DNA from: Victivallaceae bacterium
GTDB taxonomy: Bacteria; Verrucomicrobiota; Lentisphaeria; Victivallales; Victivallaceae
Assembly (NCBI GenBank): GCA_024405735.1
Contig: JAKSOF010000003.1
Span: 86,729 to 150,728 of the forward strand
Direction of reading: 5' to 3'
Length of the DNA: 64,000 nt
The notes under the pieces are model-generated. The model searched no databases and had not been told where the DNA came from. It saw nothing but the letters and a program-made list of their open reading frames with translations. Both the position numbers and the translations under genes were made by a program. Below, piece after piece: positions 9,219-17,335 of the stretch (positions within the stretch are counted from its first letter, which is position 1; the number at the start of each line of letters is the position of its first letter).

Positions 9219-10271
9219 ATGTTGCAGGAAATTAAAATCGTTAATTTTCGCAACTTCGGCGCGGTAAAACTGGATTTTTCGGGACGCGACGCTATTCTTT
9301 CCGGTCGCAACGGATCGGGTAAAAGCAATTTACTGGAAGCGGTGCATCATTTGTCGATTCTGCGCAGTTTCCGCGGCGCGCGAAGCCGCGAAATGGTGAA
9401 GATCGGCGAAACGGAATTTTTTCTCGGCGGAAATCTGAAAGTCGGAAATCTGACGGAGTTTCTTTCGGTACGCGAAAGATCCGATGGTCGCCGGGAACTT
9501 TTTCTCGGCGAAACGAGACTGCGCCGCTCCAGTGAATTCATCGGTGAATTTCAAGCCGTGCCCTTTGTACCGGAAGACCGGATGATCGTTTCCGGAAATT
9601 CCGGATTCCGGAGAAAATTTTTCGATATTCTTCTTTCTGCGCTCGATGAAAATTACTTTGTCGCGCTGGTCAACTATATGCGTGCTCTCGATCAGCGCAA
9701 CCGCGCTTTGCGGGAAAATCATTTGAATATAGCGGCGGCGTTTGAAGAAGAATTATCGCGTTGCGGTGTCAAAATCGGCGTTTTCCGCGAAAACTGCGCG
9801 CAAAAAATCGCCGATGAGATGAATCGCTTACTGGGAAAAAAATACCGCTTTGATTTACGCTATCTCAGGGCGTTTCCCGGAAGCGAGGAGGAATACCGCG
9901 ACAAACTTAAAAGTCAGCGTCAGCGCGAGTTGCTGAAAAAATGCACGCTGACCGGTCCGCAGCTCGACGAATTTGAAATGCGGCTTGACGGCAAACTTCT
10001 GCGCGGTTTTTCTTCGACCGGACAGCAACGGCTGACATCGCTGATGTTGCGTTTGGCGCATTTCAATCTTGTGCGTAAAAACGCTTCGGCTCCCGTCGTC
10101 GCTCTGATCGACGACGTGACGGGGGAACTGGATGACGAAAATCTCGACCGCTTTTTGGAAAACATCGCAGTGGCGGATCAGAGGATCTTTACGTTTACCG
10201 GGATTCCGGACAGGGAATTTTTCCGCCGCTGTCAGATCATTCCGGTGGAGAAACTGGAGCAGATAAATTGA
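9219..10271 (+). CDS. recF: Recombination and repair ATPase RecF
   Basis: A 350-residue SMC-like ATPase that helps load RecA at gaps. Walker A is SGRNGSGKSNLLEA near residue 30, the ABC signature is FSSTGQQRLTSLML, and Walker B is VVALIDDVTGELD. The N-terminus (IKIVNFRNF) is typical. The start is ATG 9219, preceded by an in-frame TTG at 9216 and no clear Shine-Dalgarno. It lies nine bases after dnaN, so coupling to clamp translation is likely. Its stop overlaps the TTG start of the next gene. Confidence 0.94.
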   Translation: MLQEIKIVNFRNFGAVKLDFSGRDAILSGRNGSGKSNLLEAVHHLSILRSFRGARSREMVKIGETEFFLGGNLKVGNLTEFLSVRERSDGRRELFLGETRLRRSSEFIGEFQAVPFVPEDRMIVSGNSGFRRKFFDILLSALDENYFVALVNYMRALDQRNRALRENHLNIAAAFEEELSRCGVKIGVFRENCAQKIADEMNRLLGKKYRFDLRYLRAFPGSEEEYRDKLKSQRQRELLKKCTLTGPQLDEFEMRLDGKLLRGFSSTGQQRLTSLMLRLAHFNLVRKNASAPVVALIDDVTGELDDENLDRFLENIAVADQRIFTFTGIPDREFFRRCQIIPVEKLEQIN

Positions 10272-11509
10272 TACAGCAAATCTTTTTTTTCGCGGGTATC
10301 GTGACGGGCGGCGTGTCGGTTTTGTTGCTGTGCCGCGCTTTTTACCGCGCGAAACTTCGCGCCCAGCAACAACTTTTTGACACGCGTCAGCAGGATGCCG
10401 ACCGCCATGCCGCGGAATTGGAAAAACTGCGCATTGCCCAGGGCGAACAGTTGAAACTTGAGATCAAAGCGCTTTCCGAAAAGATCTTTGAGGAAAAAAG
10501 CGTCAAACTCAACGCCGCCAACAAGGAACAGCTTGCCGCCTTGATCGATCCATTCAAGGAAAAATTGCAGGAATTCAAAAAAAGCGTCGATGAGTCGCGC
10601 GGCAAAAATATTGAACTTCATACCGCCTTGCGTACCGAGTTGGCGCGGATGATGACTGAAACCGGGAAACTCGGCAACGAGGCGAAAATGTTGACCACCG
10701 CTTTGCGCGGTGAGCAGAAAACGCAGGGCGACTGGGGAGAAATGATCCTCGACGACTTGTTGAGCCGCTCCGGATTGAAAAACGGCGTCCACTACGAATG
10801 CCAGAAAACGATGCGCGGCGCCGACGGTGTGCTGCTCAAAAATGAAACGGATAATCTGCTTCGCCCCGATGTGATCGTCCACTATCCCGACGGCAGGGAC
10901 GTCGTCATCGACAGCAAAGTGAGCCTGACGAACTACGTCGTCTACATGAATGAGGAAAATGAGGAAAAACGCGCCGAAGCGCTGAAAAATCACCTCAAAA
11001 GCGTCCGCGCTCACGTCGATGAACTCGCCAAAAAAAATTATGCGGCATTCGTTCCGGAAACAGGACGCGAAAGTTGCGGATTCACCGTGATGTTTATCCC
11101 CAACGAAGGCAGTTTCCAACTGGCGATGATCCACGACCCCGGACTTTGGGTTTCCGCATTCAAACAGAAAATTCTCATCGTCAGCCCGGTCAATCTGATG
11201 GCGCTTCTGCAACTGATCGAGATCGCGTGGACGCGCGAAGACCAGTCGCGCAATCAGCAGGAAATCCTGAAAACCGGAGCACAGCTCCTGGAGCGTCTCT
11301 ACGCTTTTTACGAAGAATTCGACGCCATCGGCAGACAGCTCGATCAGGCGCGCAACGCGTTTGACAACGCCGCTCACCGCCTCAAGGAGGGCGAACGCAC
11401 CCGGAGCGTCGTTTCCGCCGGAGAAAAGTTGAAAAAACTCGGCGTTAAAATGAGCAAGGAAAAAGCTTTGCCGAAAAATCTGGAATTGCCGGGAAGTGAG
11501 GAAAATTGA
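10268..11509 (+). CDS. rmuC: RmuC-family DNA recombination protein
   Basis: A 413-residue protein of the RmuC family, linked to limiting inverted-repeat recombination. An N-terminal hydrophobic segment (residues ~3-23) is followed by a coiled coil rich in Gln/Glu/Lys (~25-130). The nuclease-like core has QGDWGEMIL, LRPDVIVHYPDGRDVVIDSK (the PD...D.K-type motif) and a C-terminal amphipathic region. It starts with TTG in an overlap with the recF stop (ATTGA), indicating termination-reinitiation. Confidence 0.92.
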   Translation: MIQQIFFFAGIVTGGVSVLLLCRAFYRAKLRAQQQLFDTRQQDADRHAAELEKLRIAQGEQLKLEIKALSEKIFEEKSVKLNAANKEQLAALIDPFKEKLQEFKKSVDESRGKNIELHTALRTELARMMTETGKLGNEAKMLTTALRGEQKTQGDWGEMILDDLLSRSGLKNGVHYECQKTMRGADGVLLKNETDNLLRPDVIVHYPDGRDVVIDSKVSLTNYVVYMNEENEEKRAEALKNHLKSVRAHVDELAKKNYAAFVPETGRESCGFTVMFIPNEGSFQLAMIHDPGLWVSAFKQKILIVSPVNLMALLQLIEIAWTREDQSRNQQEILKTGAQLLERLYAFYEEFDAIGRQLDQARNAFDNAAHRLKEGERTRSVVSAGEKLKKLGVKMSKEKALPKNLELPGSEEN

Positions 11510-12690
11510 TGGATTTCTCCTATGACGTCAGCATCATCGTTTCCGTTTTGCATCCCGACAGGGAATATCTGAAAGAAGTCATCCTTTCGGCAAAGCGTCT
11601 GGCGGAAAAAAATCATCAGCGAGTCGAACTTCTTCTCGGAAACGACGGCAGTCCCGCCGATGAGTGGCATATTTTCGACGAATGCGCCGCTCTCGCGCCG
11701 GAAATGGTCAAACTTTTTCACTTCCCGCACAACCGCGGCATCGGGCGCACCCGCAATGCATTGATAAAACGCAGTCGCGGCCGTTACATTATGCCCTTTG
11801 ACGGCGACGATATTCTGCTGGTTTTCGACCTCGACAAGGAGATCGCCTTTCTTGATGAAAATCCGGAGTACGGCGCAAGCTACGCCGTCAAATATCTTTT
11901 TAATAAAAACGGTCTGACGGGGATGCTTCACGGTGCGCCGCTTTCCGATTTTCAGTCGTACTTTTCGCCCAAAGTCAACATCAACGCGATGCTGATCCGG
12001 CGCGAGATCGTCGATCTCTGCCGCGGATTTATCCCGCTTCCTGAAAGCCGCGTCGACGATGACGTTTACTTGATTTTCCGTCTTGCGCGTTATTCCAAAC
12101 TTTATTTTTCAGCTGAAGCGCGTGCGTTTTATCGGATCCATCCGTCAAGCATCTGCAACAGTTACGGGACGCCGCAGAAAGATTACGTATTTATGTCGCG
12201 CGCATTGGTACAGCCGGATATCGACCTCCTCCGGCAATGGCTGGCGCGCAAAATCCCGGTCGTGCCGCCGGAAAGGCGGCATATTTCCGCTTCGGTTTGC
12301 GGCGCGGCGATGTTTCTTTACCAGAAAGATCAGAAATTTGCGTACTGGATTTTGAAAACGGCGACCGAAGTGTTTCCCGAGGACTACGGCGCGTGGGAAA
12401 ACTTTCTCTACTTCGGTTGCCATTTGTGGAAACCGGAGGAAGCACTTGAGCGATTGATGCAGGCTTGCCGCCGCTTTGACGGCGATGTCAGCCGCCAGTT
12501 GCCGATTTTGAATAATCTGCATAGTCTGAGAAAAAGAAATATCGCGCTTCCCGGGGAGTTGACCGGATTATATAATCAATGTTACAGCAAGTGGTACGCC
12601 ATTCCGGAAAGCGTCAAAAAGTATGCGCCGCCGGCGACGGCGAAACCGCGCCTGACCTACTCCTTTACAATGCCGAAAATCAAATTCTGA
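11509..12690 (+). CDS. Family 2 glycosyltransferase
   Basis: A 393-residue protein with a GT-A fold at its N-terminus. SIIVSVLHPDREYLKE starts the Rossmann-like core. The nucleotide-sugar site shows LGNDGSPADEW, and the metal site is MPFDGDDILL (a DGDD variant of DXD). SRVDDDVYLIFRL matches the acceptor-side acidic motif. The C-terminal ~120 residues are helical, without transmembrane segments, so it is probably cytosolic or peripheral. The sugar and acceptor are unknown. ATG 11509 overlaps the rmuC stop by one base and has GAGGAAA upstream. Confidence 0.85.
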   Translation: MDFSYDVSIIVSVLHPDREYLKEVILSAKRLAEKNHQRVELLLGNDGSPADEWHIFDECAALAPEMVKLFHFPHNRGIGRTRNALIKRSRGRYIMPFDGDDILLVFDLDKEIAFLDENPEYGASYAVKYLFNKNGLTGMLHGAPLSDFQSYFSPKVNINAMLIRREIVDLCRGFIPLPESRVDDDVYLIFRLARYSKLYFSAEARAFYRIHPSSICNSYGTPQKDYVFMSRALVQPDIDLLRQWLARKIPVVPPERRHISASVCGAAMFLYQKDQKFAYWILKTATEVFPEDYGAWENFLYFGCHLWKPEEALERLMQACRRFDGDVSRQLPILNNLHSLRKRNIALPGELTGLYNQCYSKWYAIPESVKKYAPPATAKPRLTYSFTMPKIKF

Positions 12691-12709
12691 TAAGATAAGG
12701 AAAAGAATT

Positions 12710-13381
12710 ATGACCGAAACCATCATCAGCCACATCGAATACTTTGCCGCGAGCGCGAGCACGTGGGGACTTCTGACGATTTTTATTTTTATGACGATCG
12801 AGAGCAGTTTCATCCCGTTTCCGAGCGAAGTCGTGATGATCCCGGCGGGATTTCTCGCTTTTCGCGGGGAGATGACAACGGGGGTTTTCTGGGTCGATGC
12901 GCTGCTCGCCGTGTTGGCGGGACTTGCCGGATCGATGCTGGGCGCATATATCAATTACTTTTTGGCGTACTATGTCGGGCGCGGCTTCCTCTACCGCTAC
13001 GGAAAATATTTCTTTTTGAAACCGGCGACACTGGAAAGATCGGAAGAAATTTTCCGTCAATACGGTGATCTTGCGACCTTTGTCTGCCGCTTGCTTCCGG
13101 CGATCCGGCAGTTGATCTCCATCCCGGCGGGGCTTGCCAAAATGAAGATCGGCAGATTTTCCTTTTTCACCGCGCTCGGGGCGGGGTTCTGGATCATCAT
13201 TTTGACGGCAGTCGGAGCGTGGTTCGGTCATCTTGCCGGAAATATGAGTTACGCGGAATTGATTTCCGCGGGGAAAAAGATGATTTCCGATCATTACATC
13301 TGGATCATCGCAGTGCTTGTGGTTTTCGTCGGAGCCTACTTGACGGTCGAACATTTCATTATGAAAAAGAGCGAAAAATAA
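12710..13381 (+). CDS. DedA-family inner-membrane protein
   Basis: A 223-residue polytopic protein of the DedA/VTT family, whose members move lipid carriers or phospholipids across the membrane. Family features are ESSFIPFPSEVVMIPAGFLA (conserved Glu and Pro residues), the glycine-rich GLAGSMLGAYINYFLAYY, RLLPAIRQLISIPAGLAKM with the conserved Arg residues, and several hydrophobic segments. It is the last gene of the dnaN operon, 19 bases after the glycosyltransferase. The substrate cannot be inferred. Confidence 0.9.
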   Translation: MTETIISHIEYFAASASTWGLLTIFIFMTIESSFIPFPSEVVMIPAGFLAFRGEMTTGVFWVDALLAVLAGLAGSMLGAYINYFLAYYVGRGFLYRYGKYFFLKPATLERSEEIFRQYGDLATFVCRLLPAIRQLISIPAGLAKMKIGRFSFFTALGAGFWIIILTAVGAWFGHLAGNMSYAELISAGKKMISDHYIWIIAVLVVFVGAYLTVEHFIMKKSEK

Positions 13382-13382
13382 T

Positions 13383-13411
13383 TTGCAAAAGCGGTTTTTT
13401 CGGGCTATATT
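13383..13411 (+). promoter_or_regulatory. tRNA-Gln promoter
   Basis: TTGCAA (13383-13388), 17 bases, TATATT (13406-13411), about 11 bases before the mature tRNA 5' end. It begins only two bases after the dedA stop. It is the clearest example of the TTGCAA-N17-TATATT pattern. Confidence 0.75.
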
Positions 13412-13422
13412 ATAAAACACGC

Positions 13423-13496
13423 AGTCCCATGGTGTAACGGTAGCACAAGTGATTCTGGTTCATTTAGTTGAGGTTCGAATCCTTATGGGACTGCCA
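13423..13496 (+). tRNA. tRNA-Gln (anticodon CUG)
   Basis: It folds as a full cloverleaf. The acceptor stem is AGTCCCA/TGGGACT (13423-13429 with 13486-13492), the D arm is GTGT/GCAC, the anticodon stem is AGTGA/TCATT with loop TTCTGGT (CTG at 13455-13457), and the T arm has loop TTCGAAT. The discriminator G fits glutamine, and CCA is encoded (13494-13496). Confidence 0.93.
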
Positions 13497-13540
13497 ATTT
13501 TTTTGTAAAAATCATAACGGCGAAAATCATCCGCATAAAC

Positions 13541-13579
13541 AAAAATCGGTCGCAAACACTGGTTTGCACCGATTTTTTT
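13541..13579 (+). terminator. Rho-independent terminator after tRNA-Gln
   Basis: AAAATCGGT-GCAAAC pairs with GTTTGC-ACCGATTTT across a short loop, with one bulged base, followed by a run of seven Ts. A second hairpin, AACGGGCA/TGCCCGTT, follows at 13592-13610 without a T-run. Confidence 0.75.
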
Positions 13580-13725
13580 ATTATGCTTAAAAACGGGCAG
13601 TTTGCCCGTTATGATTTTCTATCGGCAGTTCAGCGGCTTCTCCGGCGCGCGGTTGCCGCGCCGCGCGTTGTGCCGTCACCATTCAGGAAAGATATGGTTT
13701 TTACGCGATCCCGTGAAAGCGCCGT

Positions 13726-13754
13726 TTGATTTGCCGCCGGAGAAATGCTATATT
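13726..13754 (+). promoter_or_regulatory. Promoter of the esterase gene
   Basis: TTGATT (13726-13731), 17 bases, TATATT (13749-13754), followed directly by an operator-like inverted repeat. Confidence 0.65.
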
Positions 13755-13755
13755 T

Positions 13756-13779
13756 CAAACAAGTAGTACAACTTGTTTG
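13756..13779. promoter_or_regulatory. Operator-like inverted repeat at the transcription start
   Basis: CAAACAAGT (13756-13764) and ACTTGTTTG (13771-13779) are perfect 9-base inverted repeats around a 6-base spacer. They begin one base after the -10 box and end just before the Shine-Dalgarno GGGAG. This size and position fit a LacI- or GntR-type repressor of the sugar cluster, but no such regulator is encoded nearby. Confidence 0.55.
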
Positions 13780-13790
13780 GGAGATTTCCT

Positions 13791-15827
13791 ATGCTTGCTT
13801 TAGACCATAATGCCGGAGAGTTTCCGGAAAAGACTGCGATTGCCGCAAATGCGCCGCTTCGTCTGGACGGATATTTCTGCTCTCACGCGGTGTTGGAACG
13901 CAATACGGTCATCCCCGTTTCCGGATATGCCGCACCGGATACGGTCGTCGAAGTCGATTTCGGCGGCGTCACCGCGCGTTCCGTCGCCGCGCCCGACGGT
14001 CGTTTCACCGTTAATCTGCCGCCGATGCCGGCGGCGCGGGGCCGGCGGCTTCGTGTGACCAACGGTCAAAACGAACTTTGTCTTGACGACGTTTCCGTCG
14101 GGGAAGTTTATCTCGTTGCGGGGCAATCCAACATCCAGTTTTCGCTCGCGGATTCCCGTCCCGGCGCGGAAGCGGCAAGCGACGACGATTTTGCCGCTTT
14201 GCGGTATTTCAAGATTCCGCCCAGAAGTTATTACGGCAAACAGCGTACGCTTCGCGGCAAATGGCAGAAAATTTCGCGCCGGGATGCCGCGATGCTTTCC
14301 GGATGCGGTTTCTTTTTCGGCAACGCCGTTGCCCGGGAGAGCGGGCTTCCCGTCGGGATCGTCGACGCGAGTTTGGGCGGCATCAATCTGGAAAGCTGGG
14401 TCAGCCGCGAAACGCTGCTTGCGCATCCGGCATACCGCGACGAGTTGCTCGAGTATGAAAAAAACGTTTCTCTCGGCTGGACGGATACGCAGGGGAAACT
14501 TCCCGATCTCAACGACAAAATCAATCAGGGGTTGCAAAAACTTTTTCCCGTAATTCCCGACGACGGCAAATTGGAAGCCGGATGGGCGACCGTAATTTTT
14601 GACGATTCCGACTGGGAAACCATGCTTTTGCCCGACAGCTGGACGGAAGCCGGACACAATCACGCCGGGATCTTCTGGTTCCGCCGCACCGTCGAAATAC
14701 CTCAAGCGTGGGAAAATCAGGAACTTGAACTTCATCTCGGCGCGATCGACAAGTCCGACAAAGTCTATTTCAACGGTGTTTTCATCGGCGGGATGGGCAA
14801 TCCCTGCCTTTGGGATTACTGGGCGACCCGGAGAATTTACTCCATCCCCGCCTCGCTGGTCAAAGCCGGACGCGATCAGATCACGATTCAGGCGGGGTCG
14901 ATGGCGAGCATCTGTACCGACGGCGGCGTCGTGGGGCCGGCTTCCGAAATATATCTTGTCCGCAAAGCCGCGCCGCAGGCGGAAAAAATTCCGCTCGCAG
15001 GCGAATGGCGTTACCGCGAATCGCTGGATGCCGGGACCACCGGGATGACTTTTATGCGCACCTTGGGCGCGGGCGCGCCCCAGTCGCTGCATATGCTTTA
15101 CGACAATATGATCTTTCCGCTTGCCGGGATCCCGATGCGGGGCGTCCTCTGGTATCAGGGGGAAGCCAATGCCATTTGCATGGCAAAACATTATGAAAGT
15201 TTGCTTCGCGCGATGTTGAATGACTGGCGCCGTACGCTGGGCAATCCGGAACTTGAATTTTTCATCATCCAGTTGCCGGATTACCACAATCCCCACTATT
15301 TCGCCCCTTTCAATCAATGGGCGCTGATCCGTGAAGCGCAACAGCTTGTGGCGCAAAAAGATGCGTTTGCCGACTGTATCGTCACCTTGACCTGGGGAGA
15401 TGTCGTGGAATTGCATCCCTGCAACAAAAAAGCGGTCGCCGAAGCCGCCGCGCGCTGTGCGCTTTTGCGTCTGCGCGGTGAAACGCCGCCTTCCGGACCT
15501 GTCTTTGAAAAAATGATCCTCCGCGATGCGGCATTGGAAGTTTCCTTTACGGGCGGCAGACTGCCGGCGGCGGGGACGCGGATCTCCGGATTCGCCGTTT
15601 CGGGAAAGGACGGCAGGGCTTTTATCGCGCAAGCGGAAGTGACGGGGGAAAACATCATCCGCGTTTTTGCTCCCGAAGTCCATGATCCCGTGTACCTTTG
15701 GTATGCGTGGGCGGGTAATCCGCGCGAAATTGGTCTGCAAAGCGTCGACGGCATCAAGGCGTCTCCGTTTCGCGCCGCGTTGAATGAGCCGCCCGAAAAA
15801 GCGGCGGCATACAACCTGATCCCGTGA
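13791..15827 (+). CDS. Sialate O-acetylesterase-like carbohydrate esterase
   Basis: A 678-residue SGNH-type esterase. The catalytic Ser lies in VYLVAGQSNIQFS (about residue 118), WYQGEAN is the block that holds the conserved Gly/Asn residues, and VELHPCNKK has the catalytic His (with D or N nearby). A beta-galactosidase-like jelly-roll domain is inserted between the halves (about residues 260-390, LELHLGAIDKSDKVYFNG). The family removes acetyl groups from sialic acids or plant glycans. No secretion signal is seen at ATG 13791, which has GGGAG seven bases upstream, so it may act in the cytoplasm on imported sugars. A transporter and a GH2 glycosidase follow, which suggests joint breakdown of an acetylated glycan. 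Confidence 0.85.
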   Translation: MLALDHNAGEFPEKTAIAANAPLRLDGYFCSHAVLERNTVIPVSGYAAPDTVVEVDFGGVTARSVAAPDGRFTVNLPPMPAARGRRLRVTNGQNELCLDDVSVGEVYLVAGQSNIQFSLADSRPGAEAASDDDFAALRYFKIPPRSYYGKQRTLRGKWQKISRRDAAMLSGCGFFFGNAVARESGLPVGIVDASLGGINLESWVSRETLLAHPAYRDELLEYEKNVSLGWTDTQGKLPDLNDKINQGLQKLFPVIPDDGKLEAGWATVIFDDSDWETMLLPDSWTEAGHNHAGIFWFRRTVEIPQAWENQELELHLGAIDKSDKVYFNGVFIGGMGNPCLWDYWATRRIYSIPASLVKAGRDQITIQAGSMASICTDGGVVGPASEIYLVRKAAPQAEKIPLAGEWRYRESLDAGTTGMTFMRTLGAGAPQSLHMLYDNMIFPLAGIPMRGVLWYQGEANAICMAKHYESLLRAMLNDWRRTLGNPELEFFIIQLPDYHNPHYFAPFNQWALIREAQQLVAQKDAFADCIVTLTWGDVVELHPCNKKAVAEAAARCALLRLRGETPPSGPVFEKMILRDAALEVSFTGGRLPAAGTRISGFAVSGKDGRAFIAQAEVTGENIIRVFAPEVHDPVYLWYAWAGNPREIGLQSVDGIKASPFRAALNEPPEKAAAYNLIP

Positions 15828-15913
15828 TCCGCCAAGGCGGCGCATACTCCAAAAAACATTGCCGGCGGCAGAAGCAAGCAACATTTTTCCCAGGAATTGT
15901 TACAAAAGTACAA

Positions 15914-15942
15914 TTGCGTTTGCTCTTTCAAGAGGATATACT
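15914..15942 (+). promoter_or_regulatory. Promoter of the transporter gene
   Basis: TTGCGT (15914-15919), 17 bases, TATACT (15937-15942). It lies in the 226-base gap between the esterase and transporter genes, so the latter can be transcribed separately. Confidence 0.6.
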
Positions 15943-16053
15943 ATAGATATCGACGGCAATTTCTGAAGCGGGGAAAATGATGTTTCAGGTCGCCGATAAA
16001 TCGGCGTCCGGGCGGAAATTGCAGGAAACATAGTACAAAATAAGGGATCCGTT

Positions 16054-17331
16054 ATGATTTATCCTGTTTTGACTGATGCGCAGATGAAAAGAAGTCAACG
16101 CTTTTTCATCGGCTTCAATCTCCTCAACGGCCTGGGTTATATGTGCGTCGGCGATATGGTGATGACGCTGCTCGGCAACCGGCTTGGTTTCCCCGATGTC
16201 GTTTTTACTACATTCGGCGCGTTTTTCAACCTCGGTTGCATCTGGATCCCGCTCGGCAAGATCGCCGCGCAACATTGGGGCGCCGCCCGGACGCAGTCCA
16301 ATTTCTGGCTGTGGCGCAATCTCGCTTCCATTATGATGGGCAGTTGCGCGATCTGGGGATTTTTCGGACATCTTTATATTGCCATCGCCTTTTTCCTCGC
16401 GGGCGGGTTCCTTTTCTGCGCGTGCCGTTCCGCCGGCGGCGTGATGACCAATACGCTGGTCGGCAACATCACGCACGAAAACGAACGCGGCAAACTGCTC
16501 GCGTTTGCCTCGATGTCCCACAATATCGTCACGGCATTTGTCATCATTTCGCTGACGTTGCTGTTGCACCGCGTGGAGCGTTTCGGCAACACGACGGCGA
16601 TCTGGGCGCTGTTTGCCATCATCCTTTTCGGCGCGGGATGCGGTATCCTTTCCGCGATCTGCATGCGCTGTGTCGATGAGAGCGAATCCATCCGGGAAGC
16701 GGCGAAAAAACCGCTGATCACCGACGGTTGGGTGTGCCTGAAAAGTTCCGCTTTCCGCCGGATGGTGACGGCGCAGATCTGTTTTTCGATCGCGATGGCG
16801 CTGACTTTCTCCATCAATATGCTCGTTTTGAAACGCGGATTCCAGATCTCCGACAGTATGACGCTGGCGATCAACTTCCTCGGAAGTCTGCTGTGCGTCG
16901 CTTTGGCGCGCCCCGCCGCGTGGCTCGGCGATAAGATCGGTCCCCGCAAAGGATTGATCGTCGGTTACAGTTTCAATTTTCTGCTCATCCTTTTCTGGCA
17001 GCTCGTGCCGGGAGAATTTCACTGGCTTACCGTCGTGATCCTCTTTTTTCTGACGAGCAGTTGCTCGATGTGTTGCGGCATCTGCCAGGGGCAGTACTTC
17101 CTCAAGTGCATTCCCGTCGAGCATCAGCCTTCCGCCGCGACGTTGCAATCGCTCATCAACGGCATTCTGACCGGTGTCATCGTGATGGGGCTTACCGCGC
17201 TTTTGTGGAAAGGTTGCGACTGGATCCTCGGCCCCGGAATTTCGATGGCGCGCTATCGGCTTTTTGTCCTGCTCGGACTGCCTTTCGTCGCCTTGGGATT
17301 CATCGGTATCTGGAGACAGAAAGAGGTGTAA
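16054..17331 (+). CDS. Major facilitator superfamily transporter
   Basis: A 425-residue polytopic protein with about 12 hydrophobic segments and the MFS internal loop DKIGPRKGLIVG (about residue 293), a form of the DR.GRR motif. It starts after AAGGGA with seven-base spacing. Its position between a sugar esterase and a GH2 glycosidase suggests it imports the oligosaccharide or monosaccharide they process; the direction and substrate are inference. The gene ends four bases before the next start, so the glycosidase is co-transcribed. Confidence 0.8.
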   Translation: MIYPVLTDAQMKRSQRFFIGFNLLNGLGYMCVGDMVMTLLGNRLGFPDVVFTTFGAFFNLGCIWIPLGKIAAQHWGAARTQSNFWLWRNLASIMMGSCAIWGFFGHLYIAIAFFLAGGFLFCACRSAGGVMTNTLVGNITHENERGKLLAFASMSHNIVTAFVIISLTLLLHRVERFGNTTAIWALFAIILFGAGCGILSAICMRCVDESESIREAAKKPLITDGWVCLKSSAFRRMVTAQICFSIAMALTFSINMLVLKRGFQISDSMTLAINFLGSLLCVALARPAAWLGDKIGPRKGLIVGYSFNFLLILFWQLVPGEFHWLTVVILFFLTSSCSMCCGICQGQYFLKCIPVEHQPSAATLQSLINGILTGVIVMGLTALLWKGCDWILGPGISMARYRLFVLLGLPFVALGFIGIWRQKEV

Positions 17332-17335
17332 GATT

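Noticed and set aside
13800..15884. A ~694-codon open frame antisense to the esterase gene
   Set aside because: No family motif; it mirrors the esterase codons. The esterase has catalytic motifs, promoter and ribosome site.
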